In this document: one piece after another, positions 5,323 through 11,284 of the stretch
How the letters are laid out: each line of letters starts with the position of its first letter
Position numbering within the stretch: the first letter of the stretch is position 1
Source: Desulfobacteraceae bacterium
GTDB lineage: Bacteria; Desulfobacterota; Desulfobacteria; Desulfobacterales; SURF-15
NCBI GenBank assembly: GCA_003599475.1
Contig: QZKK01000100.1
Span: 1 to 11,284, forward strand
Length of the DNA: 11,284 bases
Direction: 5' to 3'
The notes under the pieces: generated by a model
Told to the model about the DNA's origin: nothing
The model's database searches: none
The model's input: only the letters and a program-made list of their open reading frames with translations
Program-made: the position numbers and the translations under genes

Positions 5323-6534
5323 TTAAAAAGCGGCTTGAGGCGGAACGCCGGCGCGGGCGGAATCGACGGCACGAAGGGCAAAGATCGAACCTGCGCCATA
5401 CAGCATGGCAGCGACCCGGAAAATATTTGCAGCAGGCAGGCCCAGTTCGAGGATGCCCCAGGCGATGAGCGGCCCTAAAGAGGCCCCGAGGTCGGTGGCA
5501 GTGGCAAAGGAGGCGACCGAGCGGGTTCCGTTCTGTCCGGCCTGGGCCGAAAGAAGCGTGCCAAGGGCAGTGGCACAGATGAAGTACATGAACAGCAGGA
5601 GAAGCAGCGGGAAGATCGATTCGACCATCGATATCGCAAGTAGCATGACCGCGTTGAACGGAAACAGCAGGCGTGCGGTCTCCTGTCTTCCGATCCTGTC
5701 GGTCGCCGCCCCCAAAAGCGGGCTTCCCATGGCGTCGATGAACCATCTCAAGCCCAGGATAAAACTCGTCAGGGTCGCGATTCCCGCCGGATAGCCCAGG
5801 ATCTCGAATGAATTCCCGATCCGGGTCTTGAGGACGAGTCCGAGAGAGGAGATGATCATCCCGGCCCCGACCACCCCCATGACAAACCCGCAGGCGATCA
5901 GTCGGAACCGGCCCATCCGGTCTCCCGTCCCGGATCCGGATTCGGCCGCAACTCCGGCAGGGTGTACCGGTGCAAACGCATGGATCCCCCTTTGGGACAG
6001 GTAACCGAGGGGAAGCGTCACCAGCGAGAGAATCCCGGCGCCGATTAACGTTGCGGCAAAGCCGGCGATATCGTGGCACAACCCGCCAAGGAAGATCCCC
6101 ACCGTCCGGACCGAGGAGTTGATGCCGTGGTAATACCCGATCCGCTCGCCGATGCGCTCCTGCTCCCCGGCGTTTACCGCAGTCATGATTCCCGCCTGCC
6201 GGAGAAACGAAAAGGAGATCCCCCAGAGGATTCTGGCTGCCAGGAGGACTATGAACAGATCGGACAGGCCGTATGCGGCTGTTACGATCGATCCGGTCAG
6301 AAACGCGAAGACCACCCACAGGTCGCTCGGGTACCTCCGGTAGCAGTACTCTGCCAGATGGTTTGTGGAAAGGCGCACCCAGCGGTTGATCGAAAGCAGA
6401 ATTCCCACCTGGAAAGGCGCCAGTCCGAGATGGGGATAGTAGCTGGGAAGAATGGCATAGAGCAGGGAGTCTCCGAGAGTCACGACAGAGAGTGCAATGG
6501 AATAATGGATGACGGGCAAAGGGGGTCGTTTCAT
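5323..6534 (-). CDS. Major facilitator superfamily transporter
   Basis: The 403-residue protein is highly hydrophobic, with about 12 membrane segments in two groups of six and a hydrophilic central loop at about 182-208. Loop 8-9 carries DRIGRQE (279-285), a form of the MFS motif A (G-x3-D/N-R-x-G-R). The equivalent loop 2-3 is degenerate (NRWVRLSTNHLAEYCYRR). R101 with the following RILWGISFSFLRQAG stretch fits helix 4. It should move a small solute across the inner membrane using an ion gradient; whether it imports or exports is not evident. It follows the URO-D-family gene by 61 nt and ends the operon, so it may carry that enzyme's substrate or product. The ATG at 6534 has only a weak ribosome-binding site (AAGAGA about 12 nt upstream). 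Confidence 0.85.
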   Translation of the reverse strand: MKRPPLPVIHYSIALSVVTLGDSLLYAILPSYYPHLGLAPFQVGILLSINRWVRLSTNHLAEYCYRRYPSDLWVVFAFLTGSIVTAAYGLSDLFIVLLAARILWGISFSFLRQAGIMTAVNAGEQERIGERIGYYHGINSSVRTVGIFLGGLCHDIAGFAATLIGAGILSLVTLPLGYLSQRGIHAFAPVHPAGVAAESGSGTGDRMGRFRLIACGFVMGVVGAGMIISSLGLVLKTRIGNSFEILGYPAGIATLTSFILGLRWFIDAMGSPLLGAATDRIGRQETARLLFPFNAVMLLAISMVESIFPLLLLLFMYFICATALGTLLSAQAGQNGTRSVASFATATDLGASLGPLIAWGILELGLPAANIFRVAAMLYGAGSIFALRAVDSARAGVPPQAAF

Positions 6535-6595
6535 CGAGGCGGTATTCTCTTACACAAACCAGCCATTTCGGCTATCGCGTTTATGGGCGGTTTTT

Positions 6596-7690
6596 TCAGT
6601 ATTTTCCATACTTTCGAGCTGCCTCAAACAATGCCATCGCGTTTTCGACCGGAACGTCCGCCTGCATGTTATGGGCCGTACACAGAATGAAGCCTCCGCC
6701 GGGGCTCAAGGTTCTGATCCTGTCCAAAACCTCCTTTTCCACATCCGCAGGGCTTCCGTGAGGCATCGTATGCTGGATGTCGATTCCTCCCTGAAAGCAG
6801 ATGGATCCTCCGTACTCTTTTTTGATCTTCTGCATGTCCATGCCTGCGGCTGCAGGCTGCAGAGACTGCAGGATATCCAGTCCGCATTCGATGAAATCCG
6901 GGATCAATCCGATGACCGCCCCGCAGGTATGGTGCATCACCTTTATGCCGAATCGATGGGCGAGATCGATGAACTTCTTGAATCCGGGTTTATAGAATTT
7001 TCGCCACATCTGCAGGCTCATGATCAAGCCGTTCTGGGTGCCGAAATCATCTCCCATAAAGAAGATATCGATTTTCCCTCCGGCATTTTCAAAGATCCTT
7101 CGGTTGTATTCGAGAAAGAAGGCGACCAGCTTTTCATTGATCGCCTCAATCAGGTTCCCGTTCAGAGCGAGATCCAGCATGGTCTGCTCCACCCCCCTCA
7201 AATACATCGTCGGCTTGAGCTGGGCGGTCCGGTTCAATCGGTCCCCTCCGCAGACGACACAATACAGGGGGTACGAATCCGCCGCATTTTCCACCTGAGA
7301 ATAATCGTACCAGTCCGCACTCGGCCAGCTTTGGTAGCTCTCGATGTCTTTAACGGTTTCGGCCCCAGCGAGGGGGTGTGTGACCACGTGCTCGTAGCTT
7401 CCTTTCTCAGGGTTTGCAGGATCTACGAACACCTGTTTTCTCGTTACGCCCCAGATGTCCGTCCACGCGTCGTCGTATACGGGTAATTGCGGACCGCTGT
7501 AGATCGTCCCCTCGATAAACCTGAAGTCGATGCCGAGCTGCCGGTAAAGTTCCTCTTGATCAGATAGGTTCAGTTTACCCATCAGCTTCCTGGTAACGAC
7601 CTTATCCGCCCAGTAATCGACGGGGATTCTGTCCGGCTCCATAAAAGACGTGGCTTTCCTGACTCTTTCCTTTGAATTCAACTTCAGCAC
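6596..7690 (-). CDS. Uroporphyrinogen decarboxylase (URO-D) fold protein, methyltransferase-like
   Basis: The 364-residue product has URO-D-family length and pattern: SKERVRKAT..EPDRIPV near the start, FMGDDFGTQ (211-219), HHTCG (253-257), FQGGID (299-304) and PGGGFILCTAHNMQADVP (330-347). True HemE has an N-terminal RQAGRY region for porphyrin binding; it is absent here. Instead H254-T-C256 with C337 forms the H-x-C...C zinc set of the MtaA/MtbA/CmuA methyl-transfer branch, which moves methyl groups between corrinoid proteins and thiols such as coenzyme M. A methyl- or demethylase-type role is inferred; no corrinoid protein gene is in the window. It lies between the ABC importer genes and an MFS carrier. 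The GTG at 7690 touches its GAGGA; a TTG at 7681 (361 residues) is eight bases from GAGGAG and may be the real start. Confidence 0.85.
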   Translation of the reverse strand: MLKLNSKERVRKATSFMEPDRIPVDYWADKVVTRKLMGKLNLSDQEELYRQLGIDFRFIEGTIYSGPQLPVYDDAWTDIWGVTRKQVFVDPANPEKGSYEHVVTHPLAGAETVKDIESYQSWPSADWYDYSQVENAADSYPLYCVVCGGDRLNRTAQLKPTMYLRGVEQTMLDLALNGNLIEAINEKLVAFFLEYNRRIFENAGGKIDIFFMGDDFGTQNGLIMSLQMWRKFYKPGFKKFIDLAHRFGIKVMHHTCGAVIGLIPDFIECGLDILQSLQPAAAGMDMQKIKKEYGGSICFQGGIDIQHTMPHGSPADVEKEVLDRIRTLSPGGGFILCTAHNMQADVPVENAMALFEAARKYGKY

Positions 7691-7703
7691 TCCTCAGAGA
7701 GGT

Positions 7704-8609
7704 TCATTTGACCACGGTGGGATCCAGGTTGTCCCGGGTCCAATCCCCCACAAGGCTCATCGCCAGAGTGGTCAGAAAGATCACCGCACCCGGAATCACG
7801 GCCAGCCACCATTCCGCCATCAGGTAGTCTCGGCCGAAAGAGATCATGCTGCCCAGGCTGGTTTCCGGGGGTTGTATCCCTAAGCCGATGAAGCTCAGCG
7901 AGGTTTCCACGATGATCTTTTCGGGAAAATTCAGAGTGAATTCCACGACGATGATGTTGGAGACATTGGGGAAGATGTGCCGGAGATAGATCCTGAACGG
8001 TGTGGCCCCGAGCTGCTTGACCGCGACCGCGTACCCGTCCTCCTGCGCCGAAAGCGCCATCCCCCTCGCCAGGCGGGCAAACCGCATCCACCCCTGGATC
8101 CCCAGGAGGATCACGAAAAGGACGATGTTGTTTCCGAAGAAGGCCAGAACCAGAAGCGCCAGGATCATGAAGGGCATGGCATACTGGAAATCCACCAGCG
8201 TCATCAGGATCTCGTCTACGATTCCCTTGAAGTGAGCGGCGATAAAACCGATGACGGTTCCGAGAACGGCCGTGATGATGGCTCCCAGAAAGGCGACGGT
8301 CAGGCTGGTGTAAATGGAACGGATCAGGCGGCTGAGGGTGTCTCTTCCCAGAGTGTCGGTGCCCAGGAGGTGCCCTGAATCCCCTCCCAGGAAGACGGGA
8401 GGAGCCAGCCGGTTGACGAGGTGGGTCGTCCGATAATCCATCGGCATGAGCTGCTTGTGAAATATCGCCACAAAGAACACCAACAGCAGCCAGGCCATGG
8501 AGATCATGATCAGAGGCGGTACTCTCCGGAAAACGGTCTTAAACGCCGCCTCCACATTCAGGATTCTTTCCTGTTCCGAGGCTTTTGCCGGCAGTGTATC
8601 CTCCCGCAT
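7704..8609 (-). CDS. dppC: Dipeptide/oligopeptide-type ABC transporter permease (DppC family)
   Basis: This 301-residue membrane protein is a DppC/OppC-type permease. It has one N-terminal helix (about 33-52), a periplasmic stretch with GTDTLGRD (83-90), which is nearly diagnostic for this subunit, and five further helices. The cytoplasmic EAA loop, GYAVAVKQLGATPFRIYLRH (192-211), docks onto the ATPases. Toward the end, SLSFIGLGIQPPETSLGSM (237-255) and LGDWTRDNLDP-type residues (286-297) are usual for the family. It pairs with the DppB-type permease encoded just upstream; the two reading frames nearly abut. The ATG at 8609 is chosen because AAGGGGGG lies a few bases before it; an in-frame GTG at 8615 would overlap the upstream stop but would leave no spacer to that G-run. 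Confidence 0.92.
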   Translation of the reverse strand: MREDTLPAKASEQERILNVEAAFKTVFRRVPPLIMISMAWLLLVFFVAIFHKQLMPMDYRTTHLVNRLAPPVFLGGDSGHLLGTDTLGRDTLSRLIRSIYTSLTVAFLGAIITAVLGTVIGFIAAHFKGIVDEILMTLVDFQYAMPFMILALLVLAFFGNNIVLFVILLGIQGWMRFARLARGMALSAQEDGYAVAVKQLGATPFRIYLRHIFPNVSNIIVVEFTLNFPEKIIVETSLSFIGLGIQPPETSLGSMISFGRDYLMAEWWLAVIPGAVIFLTTLAMSLVGDWTRDNLDPTVVK

Positions 8610-8611
8610 TC

Positions 8612-9541
8612 TCACCCCCCTTTCGCTGTCCGGATGCGGGGATCGAGCACTCCGTACAGAAGGTCGACCACAAGATTTGCGGCGACGATGCTGACACTCA
8701 GCATGAGGACGACGGCTTGGACGACCGCCAGGTCCCGCGAGCCCACCGAAGTGACCAGGAGCCTGCCTACACCCGGCCAGGCGAAGACCGTTTCAACCAC
8801 GATACTCCCGGAGACGATCCTTCCGATGCTGCCTCCTACGATCGTCACGATCGGAATCGCGGCGTTCGGCAGCGCATGCCCATAGATGACCCTGTTCCTG
8901 CTCAGCCCTTTGGCCGTAGCCGCCCGGATGTAGGGCTTGTTCAGCACGGACAGCATGGTCGAGCGGGTGAAGCGGGAGTAAGTGCCCAGGTAAAAAGATG
9001 CGGTGGTCAGCATGGGCAGGATGATGTGCTTCCAGCCCTCGCTGCCGCTGCTCGGCAGGATGCGCAGCTTGACGCTGAAGAGCAGGATCAGGAGGATGCC
9101 GAGAAAAAAGTTCGGCATGCTGAATCCGAACACTCCGAGGCTCATCGAAAACCTGTCGAGAAAGGTGTTGCGGTGAAGGGCAGCGCTCACCCCCAAGGGG
9201 ATGGCGACAACCAGGGAAAAGGCGATGGCCAGCCCCATCAGGCTGACGGTTTTGGGCAGGCGCTCTACGATGATGTCCTTCACGTCCCGACGATCCCGAT
9301 AGGACCGGCCCAGGTTTCCCTGGAGGAAGTTGAGCCAGTAGCGGGCATACTGTTCGGGCAGAGGCTTGTCAAGCCCCCAGGAACGGCGGAACTCCTCCCG
9401 CTCCTCTTCGGTGCTGTCCTCCGGAAGGATGGTCTGAGAGGGGTCGCCGGTCACCCTCAGGACCACGAAGACGAAAGTGACCACCAGGAGCATCGTAACA
9501 AGGGCTCTGGCAATCTTCGTCAGGAAATAGGAGATACTCAT
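8612..9541 (-). CDS. dppB: Dipeptide/oligopeptide-type ABC transporter permease (DppB family)
   Basis: The 309-residue product is a typical DppB/OppB permease. An N-terminal helix (about 9-30) is followed by a periplasmic domain with GLDKPLPEQYARYWLNFLQGNLGRSY (56-81), the characteristic region of this subunit, then five membrane helices. The EAA loop is PYIRAATAKGLSRNRVIYGHALPNA (203-227). VVETVFAWPGVGRLL (248-262) and a DPRIR end (300-304) are also family features. It forms the heterodimeric channel with the DppC-type protein. GAGG about nine bases before the ATG supports the start. It begins 10 nt after the stop of the DppF-type ATPase gene and runs to within a few bases of the next permease start, a tight translationally coupled arrangement. 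Confidence 0.93.
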   Translation of the reverse strand: MSISYFLTKIARALVTMLLVVTFVFVVLRVTGDPSQTILPEDSTEEEREEFRRSWGLDKPLPEQYARYWLNFLQGNLGRSYRDRRDVKDIIVERLPKTVSLMGLAIAFSLVVAIPLGVSAALHRNTFLDRFSMSLGVFGFSMPNFFLGILLILLFSVKLRILPSSGSEGWKHIILPMLTTASFYLGTYSRFTRSTMLSVLNKPYIRAATAKGLSRNRVIYGHALPNAAIPIVTIVGGSIGRIVSGSIVVETVFAWPGVGRLLVTSVGSRDLAVVQAVVLMLSVSIVAANLVVDLLYGVLDPRIRTAKGG

Positions 9542-9551
9542 CTTTCAACCC

Positions 9552-10574
9552 TCACTTGCAGAAGGCCCGATAGCAGGCCGCCCGGTGACCATTGCCCACG
9601 TCCTCCAGAAGAGGTTCGCTCCGCCGGCATCGATCGATCACCAGCGGGCACCGGGTGGAGAACCTGCAACCCTCCGGCAGATCGACCGGGCTCGGAGGCT
9701 CCCCGGAAAGAATGATCGACGGCCTGTTTAGAAATGGGTCCGGGATCGGAATGGAGGAGATCAGCGCTCTCGTATATGGATGAGCGGTATTCCGGAACAG
9801 CTCCCGGCATCCGGCGATCTCGATGATCCTTCCGAGGTACATGACGGCCACGCGGGTGCAGATATGCTTAACGATCCGCAGGTCGTGGCTGATGAAGACG
9901 TAGGTCAGCCCAAGCTGCTTCTGGACGCTCTTGAGCAGGTTGATCACCTGGGCCTGGATCGATACGTCCAGGGCGGATACGGGCTCGTCGCAGACCAGAA
10001 GCTCCGGCTCCATGATGAGCGCCCTCGCCAGCACGGCCCGCTGCCTCTGGCCGCCGCTGATTTCGTGGGGATGCCGGTCGTACATGTAGGCTTCCATCCC
10101 CACGGCCGCAAGGAGCTTCAGCACCTTCTCCTTTCGGGTATCTTTGTTCCCGATCCCGTGAATATCCAGCGGTTCCTTGATCTGCTTTCCGATCACCATG
10201 TAGGGATCCAATGCGCCCATCGGGTCCTGGAACATGAGCTGCATGTCTGTCCGGATGGCTCGCCACCGGTGCGAGCGCAGCGTAGTGACGTCGATCCCGT
10301 TGAAACGAACGGAGCCCGATGTCGGCGGGATCATGTTCAGCACGAGCTTGGCAGTCGTCGATTTGCCGCATCCGCTTTCTCCCACGATACCGAAGGTTTC
10401 TCCCCGAAACACTTCGAAATCGATCCCGTCGACAGCCCTCAGCCTTTTTTTCCCGCCCCAGAAGGAGGTCCCCCGAACCGGGAAATGGCAAACCAGGTTC
10501 TGGACTTCCAAGATCGTGTCGCGCTGTTCCATGGCCGGAGTCTGTTGAGCGGCCCTTCCCATGAGGATCCCCAT
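9552..10574 (-). CDS. dppF: Dipeptide/oligopeptide-type ABC transporter ATPase (DppF family)
   Basis: The 340-residue protein has a complete nucleotide-binding domain: Walker A GESGCGKST (65-73), Q-loop FQDP (Q116), signature SGGQRQR (173-179), Walker B LLVCDEP with D196/E197, D-loop SALD and H230. The C-terminal oligopeptide-transporter extension (about 255-340) carries four cysteines, C303-x5-C309-x6-C316-x17-C334, the kind of set reported to bind an iron-sulphur cluster in some Dpp/Opp ATPases. It hydrolyses ATP to drive import, paired with the DppD-type ATPase encoded immediately upstream (1 nt between stop and ATG). The start is not certain: the ATG at 10574 has no clear ribosome-binding site, while ATG 10562 has GGGG six bases upstream; the family-conserved part begins only near residue 20. 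Confidence 0.93.
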   Translation of the reverse strand: MGILMGRAAQQTPAMEQRDTILEVQNLVCHFPVRGTSFWGGKKRLRAVDGIDFEVFRGETFGIVGESGCGKSTTAKLVLNMIPPTSGSVRFNGIDVTTLRSHRWRAIRTDMQLMFQDPMGALDPYMVIGKQIKEPLDIHGIGNKDTRKEKVLKLLAAVGMEAYMYDRHPHEISGGQRQRAVLARALIMEPELLVCDEPVSALDVSIQAQVINLLKSVQKQLGLTYVFISHDLRIVKHICTRVAVMYLGRIIEIAGCRELFRNTAHPYTRALISSIPIPDPFLNRPSIILSGEPPSPVDLPEGCRFSTRCPLVIDRCRRSEPLLEDVGNGHRAACYRAFCK

Positions 10575-10575
10575 T

Positions 10576-11284
10576 CTACCGGTTTACCGGATGGAAGCAG
10601 GCCACCTTGTGGCCTGCCGATATCTCTGCCGGAGACGGCTGTTTCTCGATGCATGTCCCCGTGCTGTAAGGGCACCTCGGCTGAAAGCAGCAGCCTTTCG
10701 GTCTGCTTTCCGGTGCGGGGACAACCCCTTCGATGGGGATCAGATCCGTCTCCTCTTCGTCCGCCATCCTGGGGAGCGACTTCAACAATCCGACCGTATA
10801 GGGGTGCGCTGGGGTCGAAAAAAGGAGCTCCACCTTGGCCTCCTCGACGACCAGCCCGGCATACAGGACAAATACCCGCTGTACGTTTTCCGCGATCACC
10901 CCGAGGTCGTGGGTGATGAGGATCGTCGCCATTCCCCGCTCCCGGTTCAGATTCCTCAGCAGGGAAAGGATCTGGGCCTGGACGGTCACGTCGAGGGCGG
11001 TCGTCGGCTCGTCCGCGATCAGGATGTTCGGGTTCCCCGCCAGTGCCATGGCAATCATCACCCTCTGGCACAGCCCGCCGGAGAGCAGATGCGGGTAGTC
11101 CCGCAGGCGGTCTTTCGGGTTGGCAATCCCCACCTGTTCAAGCAGTGAGGCGGCCTTCCCCAGAGCCTTTTTCCGTGGTAGACCTCCATGAAGCTTGAGC
11201 GATTCCAGGATCTGCGTGCCGATCTTTTTCACCGGGTTGAGCGATACCACCGGGTCCTGGAAGATCATGGCGATCTCTTTCCCC
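10576..11284 (-). CDS. dppD: Dipeptide/oligopeptide-type ABC transporter ATPase (DppD family), 5' end cut by window
   Basis: Only the last 235 residues are in the window; the frame stays open to the right edge (GKEIAMIFQDP...), so the ATG at 11268 is internal and Walker A lies outside. The visible part has the Q-loop FQDP, a signature LSGGLCQR (67-74 of the fragment), Walker B ILIADEP (87-93, D91/E92), the switch histidine H125, and the oligopeptide C-terminal domain with C198-x5-C204-x6-C211-x17-C229, exactly the spacing seen in the DppF-type partner. The signature normally reads LSGGMRQR in this family; here M and R are L and C. It is the most upstream gene seen in the transporter operon; a substrate-binding protein gene would be expected further upstream. 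Confidence 0.92.
   Translation of the reverse strand, partial: GKEIAMIFQDPVVSLNPVKKIGTQILESLKLHGGLPRKKALGKAASLLEQVGIANPKDRLRDYPHLLSGGLCQRVMIAMALAGNPNILIADEPTTALDVTVQAQILSLLRNLNRERGMATILITHDLGVIAENVQRVFVLYAGLVVEEAKVELLFSTPAHPYTVGLLKSLPRMADEEETDLIPIEGVVPAPESRPKGCCFQPRCPYSTGTCIEKQPSPAEISAGHKVACFHPVNR

Noticed and set aside
5318..6319. A 333-codon minus-strand frame overlapping the MFS gene in another phase.
   Set aside because: It gives an arginine/glycine-rich product with no membrane segments, while the overlapping frame gives a clear 12-helix transporter.
6596..7690. Haem biosynthesis enzyme HemE.
   Set aside because: The conserved N-terminal RQAGRY porphyrin-binding region is missing, and an H-x-C...C set typical of methyltransferase relatives is present.
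8585..10916. Two long plus-strand frames (8585-9715 and 9780-10916) opposite the ABC transporter genes.
   Set aside because: Their products are rich in R, G, H, D and P in the manner of GC-rich antisense translation, and the minus strand holds five contiguous canonical transporter genes.
11266..11268. The ATG at 11268 as the start of the DppD-type gene.
   Set aside because: The frame is open to the window edge, and the preceding residues GKEIA are conserved just before MIFQDP. The Walker A part must lie outside the window.

Overview
The window is a gene-dense, GC-rich stretch of a bacterial chromosome. It carries nine genes on the minus strand, one on the plus strand, and short intergenic stretches holding small repeats. 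The mix points to an anaerobic or syntrophic proteobacterium of the deltaproteobacterial (Desulfobacterota) kind: a methylmalonyl-CoA/propionyl-CoA carboxyltransferase module, a URO-D-fold protein of the methyltransferase type, and a dipeptide-type importer. This taxonomic guess is inference; no rRNA or phylogenetic marker is present.

Layout from left to right. Positions 1-69 are a nested REP/MITE-like palindrome. Positions 108-1493 (minus) encode a class-III PLP aminotransferase-fold enzyme. A 190-nt divergent intergenic region (1494-1683) holds heptad repeats, an inverted repeat and a LysR-type operator-like dyad. It is followed by a LysR-family regulator on the plus strand (1684-2607), which probably controls itself and the aminotransferase. 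The regulator converges on a three-gene minus-strand operon read from right to left: the carboxyltransferase (3481-5025), a small OadG/MmdD-like subunit (3170-3463) and a biotin carrier protein (2630-3025). A 297-nt non-coding stretch (5026-5322) precedes this operon.

From 5323 to the right edge runs a second minus-strand operon. In transcription order it is: dppD-type ATPase (cut by the window edge), dppF-type ATPase, dppB-type permease, dppC-type permease, URO-D-family protein, and MFS transporter. Junctions between its genes range from a 4-nt overlap to 61 nt. The likely theme is uptake of a peptide-sized or other small solute by the ABC importer, chemistry on it or on its methyl group by the URO-D protein, and export or further exchange through the MFS carrier. 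The substrate-binding protein of the importer is not in the window.

The carboxyltransferase module lacks two expected partners here: the integral-membrane Na+-pump beta subunit of a decarboxylase, and the biotin carboxylase of a carboxylase. Whether it works as a sodium-pumping decarboxylase, a propionyl-CoA carboxylase or a transcarboxylase therefore cannot be settled from this sequence. I found no RNA gene, CRISPR array, transposase or phage gene. No wholly new system is evident. The most unusual items are the dpp/URO-D/MFS operon, the incomplete biotin module with a membrane-anchor-less small subunit, and the heptad repeat family in the intergenic spaces.
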